Source: Helicobacter pylori_CU
GTDB taxonomy: Bacteria > Campylobacterota > Campylobacteria > Campylobacterales > Helicobacteraceae
Length of the DNA stretch: 64,000 bases
NCBI RefSeq assembly: GCF_000259235.1
Contig: NC_017733.1
Location: 868,001-932,000, forward strand
Reading direction: 5' to 3'
Position 1 is the stretch's first letter. The number at the start of each line of letters is the position of its first letter. The position numbers and the translations under genes were made by a program. Under the pieces are notes generated by a model. The model was not told the DNA's origin and searched no databases. It saw only the letters and a program-made list of their open reading frames with translations. Below, piece after piece: positions 36,473-44,781 of the stretch.

Positions 36473-36562
36473 GTCATTTTCTTAAAAATTTTGTCATTTT
36501 TTTGATTTTGATGTTTTTTGTTTCGTTTGGTGGTGGTGTGGTGGTTTGGTGGTTTAAAGGAT

Positions 36563-36639
<77 letters not shown>

Positions 36640-36665
36640 ATATAAGAACGCGCTAAAAGGAAAAA

Positions 36666-36740
36666 TGGCTGGGGTGCAAGGATTCGAACCTCGGAATGCC
36701 AGGACCAAAACCTGGTGCCTTACCGCTTGGCGACACCCCA
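36666..36740 (-). tRNA. tRNA-Gln (anticodon TTG)
   Basis: 75-nt cloverleaf including encoded CCA. It starts TGGGGTGTCGCCAAG, with anticodon loop TTTTGGT and T arm GGTTCGAATCC. It lies directly upstream of the initiator tRNA gene in the same orientation, probably one transcript. In H. pylori tRNA-Gln is first charged with Glu and amidated by GatCAB (known of the organism). Confidence 0.93.
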
Positions 36741-36796
36741 ACAACATTAAAAGAAGCATTATACAAAAGCTTTTTAAAAAAGTCAAGCTAAAACGC

Positions 36797-36802
36797 TATA
36801 AT
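36797..36802 (+). promoter_or_regulatory. -10 box giving a likely leaderless mRNA
   Basis: TATAAT within gcTATAATttc, seven bases before the ATG at 36809. The expected transcription start coincides with the start codon, and there is no SD, so the mRNA is probably leaderless. Confidence 0.5.
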
Positions 36803-36808
36803 TTCATC

Positions 36809-37324
36809 ATGGAAAATGGATTTGACCCCCTCATTTATAAACGTTATTTGAAAAAGAAAGAAACCTTTTTGCTGTTTAAAAGAATCGCTCAAGCCTCTGC
36901 GTTTAGAAATTTAAAACTCCAACTCAAGCGAAGAGAGGTAATTAACCGCCATGTTTCTCAAGCTTTGGGGGATTTAAAGCATGGGTTTAGATACGCTAAA
37001 ATAGAACACCAAATCCTAAAAATCTATTTCACGCACCCTAGCTATTTGAAAGCCTTTAAGATAGAAGAAGACTATTACACCAAGAATTTGAAAGCCCATT
37101 TAAAAGAAACACAAAAAATCCTAAAAGCTTTGAATTACCCCTTTGATTTTAAAATAATCCAAGCGAGCGTGAAAAAAAGGGCGTATCACAAACCGGTTAT
37201 AAAAAAAGAAAAACCCCCTAAAAGCGTGAATGTCAATTGCGAAGGTTTGAGCGATTTCACCAAAAAGCAATTTTCAAAGCTCAAACGCGCTTGTAACGAT
37301 AATACGCCGCGCACGCCCCCTTGA
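36809..37324 (+). CDS. DUF721 (DciA-like) protein
   Basis: A 171-residue basic protein starting MENGFDPLIYKRYLKKKE. The pattern LKHGFRYAKIEHQILKIYF followed by THPSYLKAFK and a basic LNYPFDFKIIQASV resembles the DUF721/DciA fold, a group that includes replicative-helicase loaders. The match is by eye only. The long upstream extension of the frame runs through two tRNA genes and is not coding. The C-terminal residues LKRACNDNTPRTPP are encoded by antisense hypD-repeat sequence, so the native C-terminus may have been replaced. The 3' end runs into the tandem-repeat region beyond hypD. Confidence 0.55.
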   Translation: MENGFDPLIYKRYLKKKETFLLFKRIAQASAFRNLKLQLKRREVINRHVSQALGDLKHGFRYAKIEHQILKIYFTHPSYLKAFKIEEDYYTKNLKAHLKETQKILKALNYPFDFKIIQASVKKRAYHKPVIKKEKPPKSVNVNCEGLSDFTKKQFSKLKRACNDNTPRTPP

Positions 37325-37670
37325 GAGCTGACCATGCAACTGCCGATCGGGTTTTGCGGGGTGCAAATTGCAGCGAATAATGAGCAGTCTAGGGGCTTAG
37401 AGCAATTTTTGAAACTCAAACGCGCTTGTAACGATAATACGCCGCACACGCCCCCTTGAGAGCTGACCATGCAACTGCCGATCGGGTTTTGTGGGGTGCA
37501 AGTTGTAGCGAATAACGAGCAGTCTAGGGGCTTAGAGCAATTTTTAAAGCTCAAACGCGCTTGTAACGATAATACGCCGCGCACGCCCCCTCAGAGCTGA
37601 CCATGCAACTGCCGATCGGGTTTTGTGGGGTGCAAATTTTGGCGAATAATGAGCAGTCTAGGGGCTTAGC
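37268..37670. repeat. three 135-bp tandem copies of the hypD 3' end
   Basis: The unit occurs about 37268-37402, 37403-37537 and 37538-37670. The last copy is the functional hypD end. tcaaacgcgc recurs at 37281, 37416 and 37551 (period 135). The two outer copies carry one extra base in ccccTTGAG versus ccccTCAG, which would shift the HypD frame, so they are non-functional duplicates. Confidence 0.85.
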
Positions 37671-38663
37671 GATGCCTTTTAAAATCTCCCCACACTTGCA
37701 TGCCTTGTTTTCTTTAGAGGTTTTGTGGCTTAAGTGTTCTTTAAAGACTTTTTCAGCGTCATAAGAGGCGAACGCTTCTTTGAGTTTGAGAGCGGAATGT
37801 TTGATATTCCCCAAACCTCTCCATTCAAAATTTTCCCTCACTTCCATGCACGCATTCACTAATTCTTGCGCTTTCACATTCCCTTCATAGCTCACCGCTC
37901 TTTTGTATTGGATTTCTAGCCTGGCTTCTTTGTTTAGGGCTTGTTTAAGAAGCATCAGCACGCTTTCTAATATATCCACCGGCTCAAAACCGCTCACAAT
38001 AATGGGGAGTTTAAAGCGATCCACTAAAGGAGAATAGATTTGAGCGCCGCTTATCACGCTCACATGGCTAGGGGCTAAAAGGGCGTTGATCTGGCATGCT
38101 GGATCTTTTAAAATCGCGCTCACGCTTGGAGGCACTAAAATGTGGTTAATGTGGAAAAAAAGATTTTTTAATTTTTCTTTTTTGGCGCTCAGTAAAACGC
38201 TCGCCGTCATGGGCGTGGTGGTTTCAAAACCGATCGCAATGTAGATGACTTTTTTATGCGGATTTTCTTTAGCGATCTCTAAAGCTTGCATGGGCGAATA
38301 CAAAAAGCGTGCATCTAGCCCCTTTTCTCTGGCTTGTATCAAACTCCCATAGCTCCCGGGGACTTTCATCATATCCCCCAAGCTTAAGACAATGCTATCT
38401 TTGATCATAGCGAGTTCGTAAGCTTCATCAAGGCGAGCTCTTGGCATCACGCATACCGGGCAGCCCGGCCCATGCACAAACTCTAAATTGTTAGGCATCA
38501 AATCCAAAAGCCCGTATTTCATGATGGAATGCGTATGCCCTCCGCACACTTCCATGATGACTAATTTTTTTTCAAGTTTAAAAGCGAGTTTTTTGATTGC
38601 ATTAGAGAGTGCTAAAATAATTTGCTTGTCTCTAAAGGGCGAAATGAGGTGATCAACGCTCAT
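37551..38663 (-). CDS. hypD: hydrogenase maturation factor HypD
   Basis: Iron-sulfur protein that with HypC assembles the Fe(CN)2CO group of [NiFe]-hydrogenase. The 370-residue protein shows the three HypD cysteine blocks: VMEVCGGHTHSIMKYG, EFVHGPGCPVCVMP, and the C-terminal CTPQNPIGSCMVSSEGACAAYYRY. It is the last gene of hypB-hypC-hypD on the minus strand, separated from hypC by 5 bp. Its terminal 120 bp have been duplicated twice downstream. H. pylori needs these factors for uptake hydrogenase, and HypA/HypB also for urease. Confidence 0.96.
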   Translation of the reverse strand: MSVDHLISPFRDKQIILALSNAIKKLAFKLEKKLVIMEVCGGHTHSIMKYGLLDLMPNNLEFVHGPGCPVCVMPRARLDEAYELAMIKDSIVLSLGDMMKVPGSYGSLIQAREKGLDARFLYSPMQALEIAKENPHKKVIYIAIGFETTTPMTASVLLSAKKEKLKNLFFHINHILVPPSVSAILKDPACQINALLAPSHVSVISGAQIYSPLVDRFKLPIIVSGFEPVDILESVLMLLKQALNKEARLEIQYKRAVSYEGNVKAQELVNACMEVRENFEWRGLGNIKHSALKLKEAFASYDAEKVFKEHLSHKTSKENKACKCGEILKGIAKPLDCSLFAKICTPQNPIGSCMVSSEGACAAYYRYKRV

Positions 38664-38668
38664 TGTTA

Positions 38669-38902
38669 TTATTGCGTTTCGTTCATTTTGGCGATCATTT
38701 CTTGATAAAGCTCAATGGATTCTAGGGCTTCTTTTTCATCAATCTTGCTCATCACATAGCCGATGTGGAGCAGCACATAATCGCCCACTTTAACGGACTC
38801 GCCCATTAAATCCAAGCTCGCCTCTCTTTGAACGCCCAAAGTTTCCAAGAGCGCCACATTATCGTTAATGGCTATGACTTTAGAGGGGATCGCTAAACAC
38901 AT
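38669..38902 (-). CDS. hypC: hydrogenase maturation chaperone HypC
   Basis: Small chaperone (77 residues) that carries the iron centre between HypD and the hydrogenase large subunit. It begins MCLAIPSKVIAI; the Cys2 after the initiator Met is the essential family residue. The remainder (VQREASLDLMGESVKVGDYVLLHIGY) follows the HypC OB-like fold. Its start codon overlaps the hypB stop by one base, so translation is coupled to hypB. Confidence 0.96.
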   Translation of the reverse strand: MCLAIPSKVIAINDNVALLETLGVQREASLDLMGESVKVGDYVLLHIGYVMSKIDEKEALESIELYQEMIAKMNETQ

Positions 38903-39630
38903 TAAAACGAATGCGTGGATTGGTAATTTTCACGCTTTTTTTCTAAAAGGAAGTTTTTAAAATCTTCCAAACTTTTAGGGTCTTTGGAGCTCATTAAAAA
39001 AATAGGCGCTTCAGGCTTTAATTTTTGCATGTCTTCTTTGACTTGAGAAACCCTAAAATTAAACACTTCAATCATATCCGCTTTACTGATGATCACCGCG
39101 TCCGCGCACATGAACATGGTAGGGTATTTTAGCACCTTATCATCGCCCTCTGGGACAGAAAGTAAAACGATATTCATCGCCGCCCCTAGATTATAGCTTG
39201 AAGGGCAAACCAGATTCCCCACGTTTTCAATGATTAAAAAATCGCTTTTTTCTAACGCCCCCTCATCTTTTAGTAAATCAAACGCCCCTTCAATCATGCT
39301 CGCTTCCAAATGGCACGCTTCGCCGGTGGTGATCTGATGCGCGCTCACGCCTTTTTTACGCAACCTGTCCGCATCTCTGTTGGTTTGCAAATCGCCCTCT
39401 ACCACGCAAAACTTGAAGTCTTTAAAATCCGCTAGATTTTCTAGCATCGTGGTTTTACCGCTGCCAGGAGAACTCATGAAGTTTAACACATACAGCCCTT
39501 CTTTGAGGTAGCGCTCTTTCATTTCAGCGGCTTTAATGTCGTTCTTGCTCAAAATCTTTTCCACGATTTTGATGTCTTTTTTACTCAAATTAGGGTTATT
39601 TTGTAAAGATTCTTTTCGTTGTTCGCTCAT
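38902..39630 (-). CDS. hypB: nickel-insertion GTPase HypB
   Basis: GTPase delivering nickel to [NiFe]-hydrogenase and, with HypA, to urease in H. pylori. The 242-residue protein has the P-loop MSSPGSGKTTML, switch GDLQTNRDADRLRKKG, the metal-binding TGEACHLEASM (Cys and His of the G-domain site) and the NKXD-equivalent ISKADM. The N-terminal His-rich nickel store of some HypB proteins is absent, as is usual for H. pylori. First gene of hypB-hypC-hypD. Confidence 0.96.
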   Translation of the reverse strand: MSEQRKESLQNNPNLSKKDIKIVEKILSKNDIKAAEMKERYLKEGLYVLNFMSSPGSGKTTMLENLADFKDFKFCVVEGDLQTNRDADRLRKKGVSAHQITTGEACHLEASMIEGAFDLLKDEGALEKSDFLIIENVGNLVCPSSYNLGAAMNIVLLSVPEGDDKVLKYPTMFMCADAVIISKADMIEVFNFRVSQVKEDMQKLKPEAPIFLMSSKDPKSLEDFKNFLLEKKRENYQSTHSF

Positions 39631-39742
39631 GCTTGTTCCTTTCTTTTAAAATTTTCGTATCGTAGCGCGCTTAATTAAACGACTATGATTTAACCACTTC
39701 TTTTATCTTCTTGGCTCATCTTTTTAGATCAAAAACGCGCTT

Positions 39743-39871
39743 TTACCCTAACCCCTTATCGTCGCTGTCGTTTTTATCTTTTAACACTAATTTAATGATT
39801 CTCCATATGATGATTAATAAAATGATGGTTAAAAGCAAATACCAAACATTGATAAAAACGGCTTTCATCAT
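39743..39871 (-). CDS. small single-span membrane protein
   Basis: A 42-residue frame starting MMKAVFINVWYLLL with a strongly hydrophobic helix (LLLTIILLIIIW), a basic patch (RIIKLVLKDK) and an acidic C-terminal tail (NDSDDKGLG). The SD AAGGA precedes the ATG by seven bases. It lies between hypB and the cupin gene on the same strand. The topology and hydrophobic run support a real inner-membrane micro-protein, and the position corresponds to a small annotated gene between hypB and the cupin in reference strains. Function unknown. Confidence 0.6.
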   Translation of the reverse strand: MMKAVFINVWYLLLTIILLIIIWRIIKLVLKDKNDSDDKGLG

Positions 39872-39881
39872 TTGATTTTCC

Positions 39882-40181
39882 TTATTTTTTACTTAAAGAT
39901 AGCCTGATAACGCTATTTTCTAAAGCGTCCAAACGATGCAAAACTTGCGCTTCTAGGCTGATTAACGCCCCCTTTGGCATTTCTATTTTTTCATTTTCTA
40001 CCTCAAAAATGATTTTTCCCTCTAAAACCTGCACGCTGATAGCTCCCGGGGCCTTGTGTTTGTCCATGACAGCTCCCTTGGGCATGCAAATGCGCATTTC
40101 CTTATTGGAAGAATTTTCACTCAACGCTTCAATGTGGAGTTTCTCAAAACAAACGCCCTCTAAAAAATGAACCACTTCCAT
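39882..40181 (-). CDS. small cupin-domain protein
   Basis: A single-domain cupin of 99 residues; cytoplasmic by lack of a signal peptide. The first cupin motif is degenerate (MPKGAVMDKHKAPGAISVQVLEGKI), where His and Gly residues match GX5HXH..G only in part. The second is MPKGALISLEAQVLHRLDAL with one His. Metal binding is therefore uncertain. I start at ATG 40181 (SD AGGAG), one codon inside the TTG. It lies between the small membrane protein gene and the ackA remnant. Function unknown. Confidence 0.75.
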   Translation of the reverse strand: MEVVHFLEGVCFEKLHIEALSENSSNKEMRICMPKGAVMDKHKAPGAISVQVLEGKIIFEVENEKIEMPKGALISLEAQVLHRLDALENSVIRLSLSKK

Positions 40182-40278
40182 CAAAAACTCCTAGTGTGAT
40201 ATTTTCTTAATTTAGAACTTAATTTAAGAAAGCTAATTTTTTACCCAAAAATTTCTTATAGATTTCTTAAACAATTCT

Positions 40279-41479
40279 TTATTCTGTTTTTTCCAAAACC
40301 TTTTTGGTTTGCAAAGCGATTTCTAATTCTTTATCAGTAGGGATTCGTAAAATTTGGACTTTAGTATTAGGCTGGCTTAAATCCACTAATCCGTTACCCG
40401 GATTGTCGTTCGTGGGCTTGTGTAAAGCGATCCCTAAATTTTCTAAGCCCTCGCACACGCTCTCTCTTAAAGCCGAATAGTTTTCCCCTAACCCCCCTGT
40501 AAAAATGATCGCATCTACTTTTTTTAAGACTACCATGTAAGCCCCAATATACTTTTTAATGCGATAAGTGCACATTTCAAAAGCGAGCTTGGCTTCTTTA
40601 TCGCCTTTTTCTTTCCTAGCTTCTATGTTTCTCATTATCCCCACAAATGCCTTTCAAACCGCTTTCATGATTTAAAATCTTTATCACTTCTTCTAAGCTT
40701 TTATTTGCGCATTGCGCGATATATTCCACCACAGTGGGGTCAATATCCCCACACCTTGTGCCCATAATCAAGCCCTCTAAAGGGGTTAGCCCCATAGAAG
40801 TGTCCACGCTCTTACCCTTTTGAATGGCGGCCGCACTTGAGCCGTTCCCTAAATGCAAACTGATAGCGTTAAATTCCTCATAAGGGATATTCAAAAACTT
40901 CGCCGCTTCTTTGGCCACATAATGGTGTGAAGTCCCATGGAAACCATAGCGGCGGATTTGATACTTTTCATACAATTCATAAGGCAACGCATACATGTAA
41001 GCGTAACTGGGCATAGTGGCATGGAATGCGGTGTCAAAAACAGCGATTTGAGGGATATGGGGGTGCGCTTTTTTAACAAATTCAATACCGGCCAAATTCG
41101 CCGGGTTGTGTAAGGGGGCTAAAATAGAAAGATTGCCAATTTCTTGCATGACTTTTTCATCCACTAACACCGGGGCATGGAATTTATCCCCCCCTTGAAC
41201 CACACGATGCCCTATAGCGTCAATTTGATTGAAATCTTTGATAATGCCCATTTTCGTTAAATTCTCACGAATCATTAAAAGCCCGCTCGCATGATCTTTA
41301 ATCACAAGCTTTTCTTTTAATTCTTGATCGTTATGGTGCAAATGCGATTTGATTTTCAACTGCCCTATTTCTTCGCCGATTTTTTCGGCTAAACCGCTCG
41401 CTAAGGGCTTGTTTTCTTTCATGTCAAACAACTTAAACTTAATAGACGAACTACCCAGATTCAAAACTAAAATTTCCAT
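40279..41479 (-). pseudogene. ackA: acetate kinase, inactivated by a small deletion
   Basis: AckA interconverts acetyl phosphate and acetate with ATP synthesis. The 5' part is normal: MEILVLNLGSSSIKFKLF (phosphate-binding), VFDTAFHATMP, YGFHGTSH and GTRCGDIDP. After SGLKGICGDN the frame breaks near 40634: the DNA reads gataatgagaaac where GDNDMRN needs five more bases (ATGAC lost between two ATG copies), giving EKHRS-stop. The rest (RNIEARKEKGDKEAKLAF, IIFTGGLGENYSALRE) continues in another frame as an open 3' fragment. No full-length enzyme is expected. It is downstream of pta, 12 bp apart. Confidence 0.88.
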
Positions 41480-41491
41480 AATCTCTCCTAA

Positions 41492-43048
41492 TCAATCTTG
41501 CGCTTGAAGGGCACTAATCAAAACGGTGTTGATAATATCTTCCACTAAAGCACCCCTACTCAAATCGTTAATGGGCTTGTTCAAGCCTTGTAAAATGGGT
41601 CCTATCGCCACGGCTTTAGCGCTCCGTTGCACCGCTTTGTAAGCGATGTTTCCGGCGTTTAAATCCGGGAAGATAAAAACGCTAGCTTGCCCGGCCACTT
41701 GGCTGTTAGGCATTTTTTCTTCGCTACGCCTTTATCTATGGAAGCGTCAAATTGTAAAGGGCCATCAATTTCTAATTGGGGATCTAACTTTTGAGCGATT
41801 ATTAAAGCTTCGTTGATTTTGTCTATCATTTCGCCTTGAGCGGAATTGCCTGTCGCATAAGAAAGCAAGGCCACTTTAGGCGCGATATTGAATTGCTTCG
41901 CTGTTTGCGCGGAAGTGGTAGCGATCTCAGCTAATTCTTTAGGGCTAGGGTTAGGGATAATCGCGCAATCCCCAAAAACCAACACTTGGGTGTCCAAGCA
42001 CATTAAAAACACGCTTGAAACCAGGCTCACGCCGGGCTTAGTCTTAATGATTTGTAAAGCGGGTCTAATGGTCTCAGCTGTGATTCACCCCAGAAACCAT
42101 GGCATGCGCGTATCCTGAATGCACGAGCATGGTTGCAAAATAATTCTTATTTAGCGCTAATCGCTCGGCTTCTTGCTCACTCAATCCCTTTGATTTTCGC
42201 AATTCATACAAGCTTTTAGCGAATTCTTCTCTATAATGAGAAGTGTTGGGATCGATGATTTCTGCATTTTCTAAATTCAAGTTCAAATTTTTCGAATTAA
42301 TGGCTTCTTTATCGCCCAATAAAATCAATCCCACCGTGCCCATTAAATTCAAACGATGCGCGGCTTTTAAAATCCTTTCATCTTCGCTCTTGGGTAAAAC
42401 GACTTTTTTAATCTGCTTTTTAGCCTTTTTCTCCAAACTCCTTTGAAAGGCTAAAGGGGTAATAATCTCGCTTTTTGTTTGCAATAAATTTTCAACTACA
42501 CCCGCTTCTAATTCGCATTGTTGCTTGCAAAAAGACGCGCTTAAAAAATGTGGTTTTTCAAGCATTTCGCCCGCAAATAACCCTACAGCGAAAGGGGCTT
42601 CTTTTTTGAGAATATGAGAATGCATGGCTTTCAAATATTCCAAACTCGTTTGCGCGACAGCCACCACAGGAGCGTTTAGATGCTTGGCTAAAATGGTGTT
42701 TAAGTCTAAAAGAGCGTTTAAGAAAAACTTCGGCGTATACCCTAAATTAATGACAAAATCATGCGTGGATTGTAATTCATCATAGCGTTTGAGAATCGTT
42801 TCAAATAGTAACTCTTCTTGAGCGGTGCTTACAAGCTCTAAAGCCTTTTGTTTGTCTATGGCGCTATGAAATTCTAAAGGGTTCAAGCCCTCACACTCCC
42901 CAAAGCCCTCACACCCCCCATTAATGGGCGAAAACAAGGCGATTTTTTGATAACGCGGTTTTAGTGCTTTTAAAAGACTCTTGCAAGCAACCCCTAAAAC
43001 TTCGGTATCCTCTGGGTAAATCCATAAACTTTGCATGCCAATCTCCAT
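41492..43048 (-). pseudogene. pta: phosphate acetyltransferase, two frameshifts
   Basis: Pta converts acetyl-CoA and phosphate to acetyl phosphate. The N-terminal 324 codons (MEIGMQSLWIYPEDTEVLGV to YAHAMVSGVNH) are intact. Near 42085 the DNA reads aatcacagctgag, where a HT-AETIRP reading needs CACACA; a CA unit is missing and a stop follows. The next block (VSLVSSVFLMCL to FDASIDKGVAKK) is open in a second frame until an A6 run (41713-41718 complement), where seven As would join it to MPNSQVAGQASVFIFPDLNAG. That block then runs to 41492. Two independent lesions. The upstream neighbour is the divergent fliK unit. Confidence 0.88.
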
Positions 43049-43122
43049 AATTGTTTTGTTAAATTGCAGCGGATTTTAATAAGGCTTAAATGAAACCAGA
43101 CTTTTTAAAAAGCGCGCTTTAA

Positions 43123-43136
43123 GGAACTCTTTTTGC
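43123..43136 (+). promoter_or_regulatory. sigma-54 (RpoN) promoter of fliK-flgD-flgE2
   Basis: GGAACTCTTTTTGC has GG at -24 and GC at -12 with 10-bp spacing, followed by TTAA, matching the H. pylori RpoN form GGAAC-N5-TTGCTT. The predicted start is near 43148, 36 bp before the fliK ATG. It is consistent with the RpoN control of middle flagellar genes. Confidence 0.75.
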
Positions 43137-43183
43137 TTAATAGCCCTTTGAGTTAAAGTAAAGAGTTGTTTTAAAGGATAACC

Positions 43184-44731
43184 ATGCCATCTCCCATTAA
43201 TCCCATTCAAACCAACGCAAATGCCTTGAATGGCGGAGCGAAAAACGAAGACACCAAAAACGCCCCTAAAAGCGCGTCAAAGGATTTCAGTAAGATCTTA
43301 AACCAAAAGATCTCTAAAGACAAAACCGCTTCTAAAGAATCGCCAAATCCTAACGCTTTAAAAGCCACGCCCAAAGACGCTAAAGCGCTTGAAAAAACCC
43401 CTACCCCACACCACCAACACGCTAAAGATCTCGTCAAAGACCAACAAGCCCCTACCCTAAAAGATTGGCTCAACCACCCAAAAACCCACCCAACAGCCCC
43501 ACATGAGACTCAACATGAAACCCATGAGCATGAAACTAACCCCAAAACCCCTAACGAAACTTTAAACAAGAACGAAAAAAAGCCTAATGGAGTTACTTCT
43601 AACGCTCATCAAACAAACTTAGCTAGTAAAAACCCCATAACTCCCAATCACGCTAACAACATTATCAAAAACCCCACAGCCCCTACTGACACTAAAAAAG
43701 AGCCAAAAACCCTTAAAGACATCCAAACGCTCAGCCAAAAACATGACTTAAACGCTAGCAACATTCAAGCGGCCACAACTCCAGAAAATAAAAACCCCTT
43801 AAATGCGAGCGATCATCTTGCTTTGAAAACAACGCAAACGCCCACTAACCACACCCTTGCAAAGAACGACGCTAAAAACACCGCCAACCTTTCTAGCGTT
43901 TTGCAATCCTTAGAAAAAAAAGAATCGCACAATAAAGAACACACAATCCCCCAAAATAATGAAAAAAAAACGCCCCCTTTAAAGGAAGCTTTACAAATGA
44001 ACGCTATTAAAAGGGATAAAACGCTTTCTAAAAAAAAGTCAGAAAAAACCCCTATTCACGCTAAAACCCAGACCACAGCCCAAGCCACAACGCCAGAAAA
44101 TGCCCCTAAAATCCCTCTTAAAACGCCCCCTTTAATGCCTTTAATAGGAGCTAACCCTCCCCCTAACGATAATATTCCAACGCCCCTAGAAAAAGAAGAA
44201 AAAACTCAAGAAATAAGCGAAAATAAAGAAAAAACTAAAGAGACTAGTAATAGCGCTCAAAGTGCACAAAACACCCAAGCTAGCGATAAGACAAGCGAGA
44301 ATAAAAGCATCACCCCTAAAGAGACGATCAAGCATTTCACCCAACAATTAAAGCAAGAAATCCAAGAATACAAACCCCCTATGAGTAAAATCTCTATGGA
44401 TTTATTCCCTAAGGAATTGGGCAAGGTTGAAGTGATTATTCAAAAAGTGGGTAAAAACCTTAAAGTGAGCGTGATTTCTCACAACAACAGCCTACAAACC
44501 TTTTTAGACAACCAACAGGATCTCAAAAACAGCCTGAACGCTTTAGGTTTTGAAGGGGTGGATTTGAGCTTTTCGCAAGATTCTTCTAAAGAGCAAGAAA
44601 AAGAGCCATTCAAAGAGCCATTTAAAGATCAGGAATTAACCCCCTTAAAAGAAAACGCCCTAAAAAGCTACCAAGAGAACACGGACCATGAAAACCAAGA
44701 AACGAGCATGCAAATCACTCTTTATGCATGA
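43184..44731 (+). CDS. fliK: flagellar hook-length control protein FliK
   Basis: Exported molecular ruler that stops hook growth and switches the flagellar export apparatus. The 515-residue protein is dominated by a low-complexity, Lys/Asn/Pro/Thr-rich disordered part (residues 1-380). The conserved C-terminal FliK domain follows: SMDLFPKELGKVEVIIQKVGKNLKVSVI and LQTFLDNQQDLKNSLNALGFEGVDL. The C-terminal domain contains the L-x-P-x-x-LG-x-V-E signature. It is preceded by a sigma-54 promoter and followed by flgD after 50 bp. Confidence 0.88.
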   Translation: MPSPINPIQTNANALNGGAKNEDTKNAPKSASKDFSKILNQKISKDKTASKESPNPNALKATPKDAKALEKTPTPHHQHAKDLVKDQQAPTLKDWLNHPKTHPTAPHETQHETHEHETNPKTPNETLNKNEKKPNGVTSNAHQTNLASKNPITPNHANNIIKNPTAPTDTKKEPKTLKDIQTLSQKHDLNASNIQAATTPENKNPLNASDHLALKTTQTPTNHTLAKNDAKNTANLSSVLQSLEKKESHNKEHTIPQNNEKKTPPLKEALQMNAIKRDKTLSKKKSEKTPIHAKTQTTAQATTPENAPKIPLKTPPLMPLIGANPPPNDNIPTPLEKEEKTQEISENKEKTKETSNSAQSAQNTQASDKTSENKSITPKETIKHFTQQLKQEIQEYKPPMSKISMDLFPKELGKVEVIIQKVGKNLKVSVISHNNSLQTFLDNQQDLKNSLNALGFEGVDLSFSQDSSKEQEKEPFKEPFKDQELTPLKENALKSYQENTDHENQETSMQITLYA

Positions 44732-44781
44732 TTTTAAGCAAGTTTGCTCTATAATAAGACATCTTTAATAAGGAAGAGATC

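Noticed and set aside
37186..37584. 132-codon minus-strand ORF with repeated GVLSLQARLSFKNC
   Set aside because: It is the frame-shifted reading of the two extra hypD tail copies, with no start signal.
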